A stretch of 64,000 nucleotides of DNA from Prostheceraeus crozeri (taxonomy: Eukaryota > Platyhelminthes > Polycladida > Euryleptidae). The stretch is taken from positions 1 through 64,000 of the forward strand of contig CAJQUW010008598.1 in assembly GCA_907163375.1 (NCBI GenBank), read 5' to 3'. The translations under genes were made by a program, and so were the position numbers. Shown here in pieces: positions 1 through 15,000 of the stretch. The notes beneath the pieces were generated by a model. It ran no database searches. It saw nothing but the letters and a program-made list of their open reading frames with translations, and was not told where the DNA came from. How positions within the stretch are numbered: position 1 is the first letter of the stretch; each line of letters begins with the position of its first letter.

Positions 1-1160
1 CCACAGTGGCCAAAGAAAGATCTCTTATCATGTAAAAAGTTTATATATGATTTCTTGAATAAAGCGTGTAAACATATTGTCCAATTTACTCCGCACAATG
101 ATGATTATAATTATGTACATCATGTAGTTGAGAAAGATTGGATTGTTGGTTTAAGTCCAAGTTTAAGAAATGATTTAGGCTACCTCGCTAGCGCCTTAAC
201 AAGCTATGATAATTTTAACGTTAATTACCACATAAGTGGTCATAAACAGTTAATATATCGAGAGGAAGCTTATTATGTAGATCTTATTCCAAGAAATGAG
301 AAGACGTTGGTGAAGAAGATTGTGATTAAGCCAAGAAAGACAAACATGACTCCTGAAACATTATTGAAGAAATTTAATTATCTCCTTCGAGTTGATGGTA
401 AACAAGTGGCAACATTGACTTATATCAAATCATCTAATCATATTGCAATAAGCAAATTAAATGATGATGATCTAGTATTAGTTTGTTCAAAAGATTTTCA
501 TCAGTTCTTACGACATCGTTCTGCAGCTGTTCATGGAAAATCTGATATGCAACATTTACCATGTGAAAGGTCAAATCAATTTGATACAGAATGGCCGTAT
601 CTTTATACAGAAAGTGTGTAGAGCCTTTTGGTGGTTTCTTACATGAAACAAGAGTGTTGATGCCTCGCATTATTACTTCGGTTAAATTGGTTGTAGATTA
701 TTTAAATGAAGTGATTAATGAGCAACATATTTCATTTTCTGAAAAAGAAGGTACTTTGTCTCTCACTATAAGTGGAAAAGGTATTGAACTAATTATGGAT
801 AAAACTCTAATGGACATTTTGGGTTTTGATCAAAATATCTTTAAAAGTGGTACTGTAACCAAAGCTAGCGCAGACATGTCGCTATCGCGTCGTATTAACT
901 ATTTTCAGATATATTCCAATATTGGTGAAGATGTACGTGTGGGAGATGTTGAAGCTCCATTGCTAGCAATGATACCATACCAGCCAAAAAGCTGCAGTAT
1001 TTTATCTGAGCATACTTTCAAGAAAGTGCATTATACAAAGCTGAAATCAAACTACATCCCACAAATTGATATTGCCATTTATGACGATGCTGGTGCGTTG
1101 ATTCCTTTTCATAAAGATGCTGTGACAAGTATCACACTCCATTTCCGAATGAAGAGTTAA
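1..1160 (+). pseudogene. Structural-like gene 1 (W-E-V-G-V family), left copy, 5' truncated and frameshifted
   Basis: Coding is open from the first base, so the start lies outside the window. The protein matches the right-arm gene at 61,950-63,349 nearly residue for residue. Near base 594 the left copy reads tggccgtat where the right reads tggagcgtat, one base fewer, which splits the gene into reading frames 1-621 and 591-1160. Function is not demonstrated. It is followed directly by a second related gene with a TAATG stop/start junction at 1,158-1,163. A structural (virion) role is an inference from paralogy, gene pairing and company with a viral-type polymerase. Confidence 0.75.
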
Positions 1161-1199
1161 TGCAAAAGTATGCTAATATATTTTTCCAATGTGAATAAT

Positions 1200-2720
1200 A
1201 TGGAAAGTGAAAATAAGGACTCGTTTCTAATCTACTTGCCCAGTAATGCTTCTATGAATAAATTTCCCAAAAATAAACCATCAGACTATCGAGTAGAATT
1301 AAATCGGCCACTGCATTTAGAAGGTGAATGGGAGGTTGGCGTTTCTAGTATTTGCTATGATAGCAATATTCAGAATGTGAATGATTTGGAAGAAATGATA
1401 TTGACTCCTCGCACCCATGATGGAATAACGATGAATAATGCATTTCAGTTCCCATACAATTTAACATCAGATGGAAAGTGGAACTATGAATGGATTCAGA
1501 TAAAATCAGATTCTTATGAGCCATTTGGGAATGAGAAAATTATTAAGGCATTCAACAGTGGTAATACTTCCATCATGAAGAATAAAAATCAGAAAGCTTA
1601 TGAGTTTACTATCTATCATTGGAGTGGGAGACAGTTCCTCCGCTTTCATTCTTTTACTAAAGGTCTTACGCTGAGGTTGGATAGTGAATTCTATCCACAT
1701 CTTGGTTTTGGTCATGGACTACATCTAACGTCAATTGCTACTGCAAATGTTAAAAAAGTTTATTCAAATCGAATCAACAAATTTCATTATAGATTTAAAA
1801 TATTTGATGAAGATGTTGTAGAATGCGAAGAACGCATCATTTTGAAAAAGCGTGGTGTTCAACCTTTATCACTTATTGAGTTAGTAAAACGATGGAATGA
1901 GACTGTGGGTAAGAAGTATGGAGAGAAAATTATGGCGGACAAAAATAAGTTGGTTATTCAGAAATATAATGACAAACTTACAGTTTATTTCTCTCCAACC
2001 TTGCGTCATTTTGTAAGACATTATACACCTATTATTGGAAGCGGTGTGGTGTATGCTTCTCATGAATATCACACTAAAGCTGATTCAGTTAATGATGAAT
2101 GGTGGGTGGACATCTATGGCGATCGCATCAAGAAAATTTACCAGTCTTATGAAGAATCTAAAGTTGCTATCAATATAATGCCGCGTCTATATCATACAGT
2201 TGAAAGCTTCATTCATGTAGTAAATCCTTATATACAACAGAAGTTGAAGCATGTGATGAAAAGTAAATATGATGTAAAGACACACCACATTTCGTTTTCA
2301 ATTGAAAATCAACGCGTTGTTCTGAAACTGGGTGATGACATTCAATGTCAATTGAGTAAAAATTTGAAAAAACTCTTTGGTTTTTCAATGCTACAAACTG
2401 TGTTTGCTGCTGCGCATACGATTGGTATAGAAACACCAATGACACTTGATAAACATGAACAGCACCTTTACATTCAAAGTGATTTGATTCTACCTATTTC
2501 TGTTGGTGAGAAAAAAGAATACATTTTACGTGATTTCATTCATGATAAAGACGCTTCATATGGAATAGTCGAGAAGATGTTTGAATCTATTTTCTATCAT
2601 CCCGTCGTCAAACAAACTATACCCTCTATTGCTATCAAAATTACCAATGGTTTACAAGAGTGCATCCATGTGAAAGATACTAAATCCCTCGTAACTTTAG
2701 TGTTTCGGAAAACAAAGTGA
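1200..2720 (+). CDS. Structural-like gene 2 (W-E-V-G-V family), left copy, intact
   Basis: This frame gives 506 residues from the ATG at 1,200, the first start shared with the right copy; an in-frame ATG at 1,170 exists only because this arm has an extra T in a T-run. The N-terminal region carries the motif GEWEVGV, shared with gene 1 (GNWEVGV), and the C-terminus ends in a strand-like LVTLVFRK that echoes ITLHFR of gene 1. No signal peptide or membrane segment is seen. The right copy of this gene is broken by a one-base loss in an A-run, so this is the only intact version in the window. Function unknown; capsid or other virion component is possible but unproven. Confidence 0.75.
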   Translation: MESENKDSFLIYLPSNASMNKFPKNKPSDYRVELNRPLHLEGEWEVGVSSICYDSNIQNVNDLEEMILTPRTHDGITMNNAFQFPYNLTSDGKWNYEWIQIKSDSYEPFGNEKIIKAFNSGNTSIMKNKNQKAYEFTIYHWSGRQFLRFHSFTKGLTLRLDSEFYPHLGFGHGLHLTSIATANVKKVYSNRINKFHYRFKIFDEDVVECEERIILKKRGVQPLSLIELVKRWNETVGKKYGEKIMADKNKLVIQKYNDKLTVYFSPTLRHFVRHYTPIIGSGVVYASHEYHTKADSVNDEWWVDIYGDRIKKIYQSYEESKVAINIMPRLYHTVESFIHVVNPYIQQKLKHVMKSKYDVKTHHISFSIENQRVVLKLGDDIQCQLSKNLKKLFGFSMLQTVFAAAHTIGIETPMTLDKHEQHLYIQSDLILPISVGEKKEYILRDFIHDKDASYGIVEKMFESIFYHPVVKQTIPSIAIKITNGLQECIHVKDTKSLVTLVFRKTK

Positions 2721-2735
2721 AGTCATTGTGATATG

Positions 2736-2749
2736 TTTATTGAAATAAA
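2736..2749. terminator. Overlapping convergent poly(A) signals, left copy
   Basis: AATAAA on the plus strand (2,744-2,749) lies 24 bases after the stop of structural-like gene 2. TTTATT at 2,736-2,741 is the same signal on the minus strand and would serve the converging polymerase gene. The right arm keeps the same arrangement at 60,363-60,376. Confidence 0.6.
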
Positions 2750-2899
2750 AATATGTATATGAAAAAGTCTTTTCACAGATATAGGGGGAATGGGCTGACT
2801 GTAGGCATATATTCACAAGGAAGAAACGATCTCATGCGATACATAAAACAACCATGTATATCTACAAAAAGCAACATCAAAATACTGAGTTAAAGTTGA

Positions 2900-3003
2900 T
2901 TATGTCAATACATCTCCTGAATGTGGTAGCGTGAGTTTTATTCTTTTGGGTGGAGGTATGTTTGTGTCAGGATGTCCATGTGGAAGAGATGTGTTATGTC
3001 CTA
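2900..3003 (-). pseudogene. 3' tail of the left DNA polymerase B gene
   Basis: Reverse complement of 60,110-60,206 in the right arm. It encodes the last part of the polymerase C-terminal extension. The usual stop is lost by substitution and the frame runs three codons further to a TAA at 2,900-2,902. The tail is cut from the rest of its gene by the 12.36-kb G-poor tract beginning at 3,004. Confidence 0.75.
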
Positions 3004-6000
3004 AACCCTAACGAACCTAAACCAACGCCACCCTAAACTACGTCCTAAAAGTCCTAAACCTACTCACTAACTAATCCTACCACGACCTACTAACCTTACT
3101 ATAACTACCTATAAGTCCTCTAACAATCCAAACTAAACTAACTATACTATCTAAACAAACTACAACATACAAACTAACATCCTAACCGTACCTAGCCTCT
3201 AACTAACTAAATAACTATCACACTATTTCCTCAACCTACGAACCCCTATAAGACCAAATCCGAACTAACTAATACTAATACCTAAAACATACCACAAAAC
3301 CCCATGTCCTATACTGAATTCCTCTAACACATCTCTCAATATACACTAAAAACCTATCCAACTATCCTACCTATCCCTACTAAAACTAAAATGTCCTGAA
3401 AGTCCTAACAACTAACCTTAAACTCCTTAAGGCCTATTAGAACTAAACTAACTATACTAACGTCCTACCTACCTAACTCCTAATATACCTATCCTAACGA
3501 AAAAACTAACGATCCCTAACCTTACACCCTACCTCTAATCCTAAAACTCCAAATACCTATTCTACGTCCCTAACACAAACAACCTTACTAACATACTACA
3601 CCAACCTATATACTAATACTTATCCACTATAAACCGCTACCTACTAACTCGTCCTACCTACTATACAACTAAACACCTAAAATGTCCTTCAAAAACTACG
3701 TCCACCTACTAAGTCCCTACACCCCTATTCTTGTCATATAACTAACTACCGATACTAACCTACTACAACTCCTAGTTCCTAATCAGTATAACTAATCTCA
3801 CTACCTACCGAACTACCTAACATAAACCTACACTTCTAAAAACACGTCCTACCGTACATACTAAAATAATGCCTAATCCTACCTAACCTATTCCTAATAC
3901 AAATGTCCTAACAACCTCTCTACTACTCAAACATAACTCCTATCCTAGTATTCTATCCTACACTACCTACCTAAAACTTAAACTACAACCCGAACTACAT
4001 AATAACAACTCCTACCCTATAACACTAAAACTACCGAACTAAACGTACAAATTCACTATAATCTACAAATAATTACTCCTAACTCTAGCCTAACCCTATC
4101 CTTACCTAAAACTCTCCTAAACTACCTACAGAACACAACTCTAACTAAGTCCTACTCCTACTCTACTCTAGTCCTACATTCGTACGTCCATAATCCTACT
4201 TATCCTACACTAATATCACTAACACCTAACTAACGCTAACTCTACCTTAAAGAACACATAATCTACCTAAACTTTCTAGACTACACTAATAAAACTACCC
4301 AAAAAACTAACTTCAACTAAAAGTCCGACTAACTTGACATACTACGAACTCTACACGAACACGCTCATCCTCTAATTCGCTATCTATCCTAGTCCTACTA
4401 TACTTAACAAAACTAACTATCACTACCACCAAATCCTAATCTAACTCTAACAATCTCTAACTACTACTCACTAAGTTCCTACTAACTAACTCTAACTACT
4501 AATCCTACTACTATAAACACTACTCTAAATCCCCTACTATAACAAACACCTAACGTCCCTATACTCCTACTAACCCTAATACCCGACACCTACCCTACAA
4601 AAATCCGTTGTGCCTATACTAAAATCGATCTAGTAACTACGAAGCTCTAACAACAAACCACACCTAAAAAAAACGACCTAACCTAACAAACCCCCTCTAA
4701 ACCTATCCCTACAATCACACTATCTACCTACCAACAACCGTAACCTACTAAAAACCTATTACAAAAAACCTACTAAACACAGTCCTCCTATCTTTCCTAA
4801 AATTAACCTAAACTAAACCTCCAAAAAGGTCCTAAACTAAAAAACTAACCCTAAAATGTCCTCTAAACTAACCTCAACAATCCTAATAATAACAAACTCG
4901 TACTAACGACCCTAACATAAAACTAAACCCCCCCCCCTAAACTCTCTAACCAAACTAAAACTACCTTAAAAAATCCTAACTAACCCTTCCCTACTAAAAA
5001 AACCTACCACTCTCAACTAAACTAACCCTAACACTAACTCAACTAGCTTATGTCCTATCCTACCCTCTAAAAAACACTCCTAACTACCCTCCTACCTATA
5101 TAACTACTCACCCTACACGTCCTAACGCCTAAATTCCTAACTAAAAAAATTATCCGATCCAACAAACGACTCTAACTACTACTTAACCCTCTATCCCTAC
5201 CGACCAAATACCTACCTCAAAGCCCTATCCTAAAAAACTACTACACTAACACCTGTATCCTATCCTACTAACCCCAAACCTACCATAAAACTACCTAACA
5301 TCCTAACTAAAACTAACTTCTAACACTACCACTCATACACCTAACTACTAACAAAAAACTACTAAAAACAACCTACTACACTAATCCATAAAACCTAACC
5401 ATAAAACTAACCCAAAAAACCCTACTTACACTAATCACCTCTACACACATAAACTAAACCTACAATTACCTACAACCTCCCAACTACTACCAAAAAGTCC
5501 TTAATCTCTAACATATACCTAAACTAAACCTATTAAACTAACTACTCCTACTACAAAACTACTATTATGTCCTATCAAAAACCCCTATCCCCTGCCTACC
5601 CTACTACCTAATGCCGTAAAACTGTCCCCTAAAAACCAAATAACACCCAACCTAACTACTCTACTAACTAACGTCCTAGGCCTACCTTATACTACCACTC
5701 CTAAACTACTAACTAAATGTCCTACTCTACACAATGTCCTAATCCTACTACCCTACTACTACCGCACTACACTACCGTCCTACTATACTAACTCCTACTA
5801 AACCTAACTACTAAAACTACACCTAAAACCTTATACAAATAATAATCGCCCTACTAAGTCCTCCTAATAACCATTAACTCACTAAATCACTTAAACTACT
5901 ATCCTCCTATACCCTTATAAAAAATCCTAAAAAACGAACACACCTACTAAAAACTAATATCCTACTACAGCCTATCCTCTCCTAACTAAACACTCACTAC

Positions 6001-9000
6001 CTAACTAACTACCAACTAAAATGTCCTACTCGATAACTACACTAATGTCCCAAAAACTAACGTCCCTCTACTCTAACCTAACTAAAAAACTAACAAATAA
6101 GTCCACCTAAACCTAAAAACTACAAAGTCCTACTATAACTAAAACAAAAATACCCTACCCCCTAAAGTCCTAAAAACAATGATGGTCCAACTACTAAATC
6201 GAACCTAACGATCACCCGAAAACCTACTAACTACTAGTCTTCCACCTACTTCCTTACTACAAAACTACGACAAATATTATCCAAACAACTACATGTCCTA
6301 ATCCTAACTACACAATCTAAAATGTCCTACTAAACCTACTCTAAACCTAGAAAACTCCTATCACCTAACTATAACTCTACAATACTAAAACTACTACAAA
6401 CCTAAAAATCCCTTTATACTAAAACACTAATAATAACTACCTCTATACTCTTTAACTACTTACCTTAATAACTAACACTACTAATCTAAATACTACAATA
6501 CCTAACAGCCCTAAAAAATCCTACTATCTATCTACTACTAACTAACACAACACAAACCGAACGACTAATAATGTCCTAACTTAACTAACTAACTAACCTA
6601 CCCCGCCTAAACCCTAAAGTCCTATACTAAACAAAAACTACTACTAAAGTCCTACTACACCTCACACTCCTAATCCTGCATAAAACCTTAAAAACCTAAC
6701 TAACCTAATCCTAGACGCTACTAAAAAATAAAACTCTAAATAAACCCACTATCCTAGCTAAAACTACTACCTAACTAATCCTAAACCCTAACTAACCACT
6801 AAAAACCCAAACCTACATATCCTAACTAAAATACCTAAAACTAAACCTAACTAAAGAAACACTATCTAATAGCTAAAAAAAGGTTCCTAACTATTACTAG
6901 TCCAACTCCTACTATCCCTAATCATCCTACCTCCCCTACCTAAAAAAATCTACTACAACCCTACCCCAAAGTTCCTATAAACCTATCTATAAAACTACTC
7001 TAAACAACTATAACCAACGCTCTACCTAAAAACTAAAGACGAAACTATAATCTAATCCTCTAACCATATAAACTACTCTAAACTCAACTAAACACCACCC
7101 CTCACTAATCCCTAGAAATATCCTATACTAGTCCTACCCAAACTACTCTAGTCCGACAGTCCAACTACTCAACCTAAAAAACAATGTCCAAACCTAACAC
7201 TAGCACTATAAACCCCTAACTAGGTCCTAAGTCCTACGCCTGAACTTATAATCCCGACATGTCCTAAATATCGTCCTTAAAATATAACTACATCTACTCT
7301 ACCCGACTCTACAATACTTAAAACTAACCTACCTAAAACTAGTCTCTAACCTACAAGCCCTACCTAACCTACAAAACCGTAACGACACTCCTCACTAAAA
7401 ACAAAACCTACCCTAACCCTACTCTACCCTTCTAAAACAACAAAATGTCCTACAACCGATCATAAAACCCTGGTCCTAAGTCCGATACTCTAAAAAGTCC
7501 TAAATTTCTAGGGGACTCTATACTAAACCTACTAAACTATGCTACCGTCATGACTCGCTAACACTAACGACTAACTACGTCCGTATAACTCTAACTAACT
7601 TTCAAACCTACCCTGACCCTAACTACAGGTCCGAAACTACAAGCTATCCTCCTAAAACTCGCTAACTACTACTTATCGCCTATCGATACAAATCTAAGTC
7701 CGACCTAAATTCCTACACTAAATCAAATCCTATGCGACTTCAACTCTAACTCCTAAACAAATGAAAACGTACTTACTAAAAAACTAACACCTACACTCCA
7801 ACTACAAATGCCTATACCCCTACCGACCCCGTAATAGTCCTCTAACCTACCTTACTACAAGTCCTACAAAACTACTACTACAAAACTATCTCTAGAAACA
7901 TCCTCTAAATCGAACCTACTAAAGTCCTTCACAAAAAATCCTAAAAAAAAACAATCTAAAACATAACGAACACACTAAGTTCCTACACGTCCTAGCTCTA
8001 AGACACTACCTCTAACCTAAATCACGACCAAACCCTAAAACTACATCGAAACTACTAACATACCTATCTTTAATAAACGACTACCCTAACTCTAAATCAA
8101 ATACCTACCCTAGTCCTAGCCTAAACTAACTCCTAATAAATACAAAATATCCTACCCCTAAAACCTAAAAGGCCTAACTACAAAAACACCTAACCAACTA
8201 CTCTACCCTACCGTACCAACCTACTTACTAAATACTAAAACTAAGTCCCTCCTACTAACAAATCCTAAACCCTAAAAACCTACTCCTATCCCTAAATCTA
8301 CGAAAAACTAACTACCCGTATCTACCCGAGTCCGAAACCTACCTATACCCGAACCTAAAAAACACCCTACTACCTTACCTGAACTAACCTACAACTCTAC
8401 ATACCAAACCTACAATACAACCTAAACCACTACGTGTATGGCCTAAAACACACAAAAAAAACTACCTAACCTCTAGTCCTACATAAAAATCCTCCTCTAA
8501 ACCTTACAACTAAAACTACTATACTAAACCTAAAATAGTCCTACCCTAAATGTCCTAACTTCCCTAATATACTATAAAATACACTAATATCCAAAAAAAC
8601 TTCCTACTAATAAGCTCCTATAACCACTATACAACCCGAATAACGTAACTCTACGAACACTTTATGTCCTCTACCTTAACACTAGTCCTACTCAATTTCT
8701 AAATCCTATCTAACCTATATAATCATCAAATCAACTATAAACTATAAAACCTAAAACTTCCTATGAGAATAAAATCCTACAAAACCTATCTACTACTAGA
8801 CCCTACTACAACGAAAAAACAATTAACGTAACGAGCGTCCACCTCTACACTAAAAATCTACTCTACTATAAACAAACAAACCTCACCTCACTAACACACG
8901 AACCTCTCTCAACACCTATTACCCTATAACCTACACTAAAACCTAACTAAACCTACCTGCCTATCGAAACACCTAAATATCCAACCACTCCTAACCTAAA

Positions 9001-12000
9001 CGTCCACTAAAAATCCTTTCAACATACCTATAAACGAAAGCTAGCAAACCCTACTAACCTCGATCTCCTAACTCAACCCTAACACAACGTCATCATCAAA
9101 CTAACTACCTCTAAGTCCTACCAAACTAGAAAACTACTACCCTGCTACTCCTACTCTAACAATAATCTAACCCTATCTAATACTAACTACAACTCGGCAG
9201 TACTACCTAAATGCTACTAATCCTACTCTCCCTATCTAAAAGACACTATATCCTACGACAACTAATACCCCTACTGTCCTAACCACTAGTCCTACCCTTA
9301 CTACCCTACCTACTACTAGTCCTAGGTCCTAACCCTATCCTATCTAAACTACTATGCTACTCCTAAATACAAATCCGTTAAAACTAAACTAACCAAAATA
9401 ACTACCAAACTAAATGGCCCTATCTAGGTCCCTATCTAACCAATAACTAAACCAAAAAACCTACACCACTATTCCTAAATACCTCATAACTCTAAAACCT
9501 ACACACTAAATACTAACTAAATAAAGTCCACTAACTAAAACTACTAGAGTTCCTTCCTACAACTAAAACCTACAAACAACACTACAACTAAAACAAACTA
9601 AAAATAAAAACATCCTACAACTAAGTCCTACCTTACTAGCTCCTCTACTACTAATAAGCCTACAGTATAATAAACCTTACTCTAACCCGACTACCCTACC
9701 CTAAACACCTAAACTTCCTAAATCCTACGAAACTACTAGTCCTAAAAACTACTCTTAGTCCTGCACCTACCTCTTAATAGACAAATAACAAAAAAACCTC
9801 GAGTCCGTTCCTTAGACCTAATCCTAAATAACACTAATCTAACACTACTACGTCCTCTAAACTAACTACTTAACACTCCCTAACTACCTAACAACTCTTA
9901 AAAATGTCCTAAACTACCTAACTAAGAACGAACTCACTACCTCCTACCTAAAACTATCCCTACCTACCATCTCTACCCTAACTACCTAACTAACCGTCCT
10001 ACCTAACAACTACGAACCTAACGTAAATCTCCTACACTACCTAAACCACCTATCCCTCTACCTACCTGCTAAATCCGATCCTAACAAATCCTACAAAAGC
10101 TATACCGCAATCTACTAACTCTACACTTTATAAACGAAAATGTCCCCTACTCTATAAATCCGTAACACGACCTAACCTATCCCTAACTACTAACCTACGA
10201 CTAAGTCCTATGTCCTAAAAGTCCGAACTAAAAGTCCGCACTAAGAACGTCCTACCTAACTAACTATACACTCACCTACTACACTACCTACGTAAGACCC
10301 TTACCCTAACTCACCATACAAAAAACCTACTACACAAATACAAGTCCTGTAAAGTCCTTTCCGACTACTCTATACTCATCCTAAAAATCCTAACCAAAAA
10401 AACCTCTAAAAACTAAAATCCCTACTACCTAAATCTAAACTATAATACTAAAACTAAACTAAAGGCCGAAACTATCTAAAAACGACATCTTAATGTCCTA
10501 AAAAACTCAAACCTACACTCGTTTCATCCCTAACCACCTAATCTACTCCTCCTACTCTTATCTAATAAAAACCTAATTCACTACCTAACAATCTAACACA
10601 AACTACACATATATGTCCTACTAAGTCCTATCCGCTATCTACCTAATACCTGAACAAACCTCTAACCTACCCTACAGTCCCAAACTTAAACTACCCTAAA
10701 ACCAACTACTACTACATACTAATCCTAGCTTCCAAGTGTCCTATCCGCACCTCACTCTAAAAAGTCCTTCATCCGATCTAACTCCTACTAAAACCTAAAA
10801 ACTAACTACTCTATCCTATCAACTAACCTACAAACCCCTCACTACTAAAAACTAACCGATACAATAAACTACGCTCTAACTACCTATACCAAGTCCCTAC
10901 AACTATCTAAAACCACTCTTACACTACACTCTACTACTAACCTACTAAACTCCGAGAATCCTACCAGAAACTAAATACCAACTACTATGTCCGTATACTA
11001 AATGTCCTACTCCTAGCAACTACGAGTCCGTACCCTGAAACACACTTAACTATCTAATCACTAAATGCCCTAATCACTACTCTACCCTACTAACTACCCC
11101 CTAACCTACCTAAATACTCTAGCGAACTAAAGACCACTAATGTCCCTAAACAAAAACAGGTCCTACCTACTTAACCTCTACTACAACATCCTTCTATACC
11201 TAACTAAATATACTGATACTAAGTCCTAGGCCCTAACTACCTACTAAAAAACTAACCTAATCCTCTTAAACTACACAAAAGGATGTCCGAGTCCTACTAA
11301 AACACCTACTAATCCTACTCTACACTAACCATCCTACCTCTACTACCTACTAACACCTACTTAACTCCTATCCCACTAACTAACTATCCTACTCCTACGA
11401 AACCAACCTACTCCTAGTACACCTATCACCTCTAAACAGGTCCCCTTAATCCTACCTACCACTAACCGCACTCAACACGTCCTCTAACAAAAACACACTA
11501 CTAAACCCTAGCTACACTAACACTACCTAACTTATACACACACACTACGATACTAACCTAAATCCTATATCATTCCTACTAACTAAAAACGAATCACTAA
11601 GTCCCTAACGAACTCGACTCACAGTAAACCTACGCACTACCTAACGATACTAAATAATAAATCTAACTGAATACGATACCTAAATAAACTACCAACCGAC
11701 AAAAAACGTCCACTCTCAAACTAACTAACACTTAAATCAACCTACTCCTTAAAAACACTAACCAACATGTCCTACCTAACGTCCTCACCTACTAAATACA
11801 CCTAAATCTGACTAAAACTATCCTTATACTCTAACCTAACGCTACACTACACAACTAAAGTCGCTAAAATCCTACTACAAAACGAGACTATTCCTAACTT
11901 CGAAACAAATCCTAACCTAATACTCCTACAACTATCTAAAACTCTAAACTACTAAATTCTATAAAAATCCTCACTAAAAAAAACAATAATACAACACTAC

Positions 12001-15000
12001 ACATTCCTACTACCGAACACTATAGATGTCCTACTAACTAAACGCTAATACTACACCCCTAAGCCTCCCTCTAAGTCCTAGTCTAATCCTACCCCTATCT
12101 CTAAGTCCTACTAACAAGGGACTATCCTATACTTGTCCATCTAGTTCCCCACTACAATTCCTACTCTACCCCCTCTAAACACTTACCCCTAACTACAACT
12201 AGGCCTACTAAGTATCCTATAACTGCAACGAAATCTACCCCATACTCATAAACTAACTACCTACAAACACTAGTCTAAACTAAAAACTAAACTAAATCCT
12301 ACACTAAGTAACAGATCCTCACATATAAAACCTTCACTAACTAAACCTAAAAACAACTAATCCTACTATGTCCTCTAAATTAATCTACTACTTAACCTAC
12401 AACCTAATAGTCCTAACTAGAAAATCCTAAACCTACCGACTCTATAACCTTCCTACCTAAAGTCCTACCTACTTAACCTACTAACTCTAACACACCCTAA
12501 AAAACCCTACCTAACCGAAAAAAACTAAAACTAAATCCGACATCAACCACATAACTAAAAAACTAACTAGTCCGACCTACTACTACTAAGAAAAACCCTA
12601 ACTACTCCGACTACTATCTAATTCCTACTACACTCCTTCTCCTACTTACATACTATACTACTACCCTACTAAATACAATCCCAAACTTTCTACTACCCTA
12701 CACTAAGCCGTAAACTACTATAAGATAGCCTTCACGACCATTCCTAGTTCCTAACCTCTAACCCCCCCCTTTATGTCCTAAATACGCACTCTAACCGAAA
12801 AAACTAAACCCCTAATCCTCTACAACTACACACTCTACTAAAACCCTAAATAAAATAATAACCTAACCGAAGTCCTAAAACACAATATAAGTCCTCTCTA
12901 ATAGCAAAAATCCTACGAAATAACTAAGTCCTCAACCTAACTAAACCAAAACGTATCCTGTCCAATCTACTAACCAAACACTACTAGTCCTAATACCCCA
13001 ATCTACCGACTAAACTGTTATTAACTATACCACTAAACTAACTAATCTAAATACTAACCAAACTAACAACTGACTATCAAATCTACAAAATAAAAAACAC
13101 CCTAAGTCCTAAATCCTAAAAACAGTCCTACGTCCCTACGACCTAGCTACAAATCAACTCTACAACTATCCTCACTCTCAATAAAAACACCTAACACTAC
13201 ATAGAAACTAAACTCTTGAGTCCCTCAAACCTTAAATGTTCCCGACTATTCCTAAATAATAACTACTACTAACCCTACTTCCTCCAACCCTAAAAGTCCT
13301 CTACACAACAAGAAAAATAACTCAAAAAACTTAAAAACTACTTAAACACCAATACCTACAACCTAAAGTACTAACCCCCACTTACTAAACATCACTACTA
13401 AAACCTCTACCCCAACTACCGTCCTACAGTCCCTACTAAAACTAGTCCTAACCTACTACTTAACTAATTAAAATTCTACTAAGACGCAAAAAACTAGTAA
13501 ACGAGTCCTACACTCTAATCTACTACTAAACCTAAAAAAAAAGAAACCTAACTCAAAAAAGTCCTAACTACTAAACCAAATCCTTCCCTAAACTACTACT
13601 CTCCTCTACCCTACTACTACACATATTACATCCTAAACATCTAACTCTGTCCTAACTACCTAACTACAAAAACCTAAAAAACTAGTCCTACCTAAGTCCC
13701 TTTACTCTCCACTACTAAATCACTATACACGATCTACTACAAAACTACAACTAAGAAGTCCTACCTACTACTACTCACTCGAAATAACTAAACATTCCTA
13801 CAAAATAACTTACCTAAAAAAACAATAAAAGAAAACCAAACTAGTCTACTATCCTACCTCAATGGCCTACCTACCTAACTACTAATAAGGTTCCTAAAAC
13901 TAAACTCACAACTAACTAACCACTACCTACTAACCTACTAAAACTACTAACATCCAAACACTCAATCCCTCACATAAGTCCGAACGAGCTATCCTAAAAT
14001 AATCTAGACTACCTATAAAAACTCAAACCCTAGTCCTACTAGTCCTACCTACAAACCCTAGCCTACTACTACGAACTAAACTAACTACCTACCTCTACAC
14101 TAAAAACCTAAAAAATCCTAAACTAACAACCACTCCTAATTCCTAACACGCTAATCGATCCCTACTAACTAAACTAAACTGCCTATCGACACATAAAACC
14201 TATAATACTAAACTAAAACCCTAAACTAAACCATCTATATACTAACTCTATCCGAACCTAGACTAACAATGTCCTCTCCTAAACCTAAAAAAATACTACT
14301 ACTATCGCATCAAAGTTCCCTAACTCCCTACTACGCTAACTACTCTAACCGACTACCCTCTAATAAACTTCCTACAAAAAACTCACTAACCTAAAAACAA
14401 CTCTACTCTAAACCTCTACAATTCCTCGCCTAAATGCCTAAACCTAACCGCTCAAACTACTACACCCTAACATCCTGTCCTTACACTAAATAGTCCTATC
14501 CTAACAAATAAACTTCCTACTAAACTCAAACTACCTACTATCTATCTACAAATATCTACCCTCTAACTAAAACTAAAAAATGTCCTAACCTACTAAATAC
14601 TATAACCCACCTAACATCTAAACTACCTAAACAATACTAACTAACCTATAAACACTAAATCCTACTATACTCCTTAAAAGGTCCATAAACCTGTCCTACT
14701 ATACTAACTAAACTACTCACCCTCCTACTCAAAAACCTAATATCTACACAACTAAATGTCCGAAACTAACAAACTATAAAAACCTAAATCCGCTACAACT
14801 ATATACCTAAACTTAAAATAACCTAAACTGAACTACTAACTTCTAACAGAACGAACTCTACAAAAGTCCTAACCTACCTACTCTAATAACTAACCTACGA
14901 AACCTCAATCCTCAACAACCTAAAACCTAAAATCTCTACACCTAACCCTATAAACCACCAAACGGCAATAAACCCGACTAAAAAACCTACTCCTAGTCCT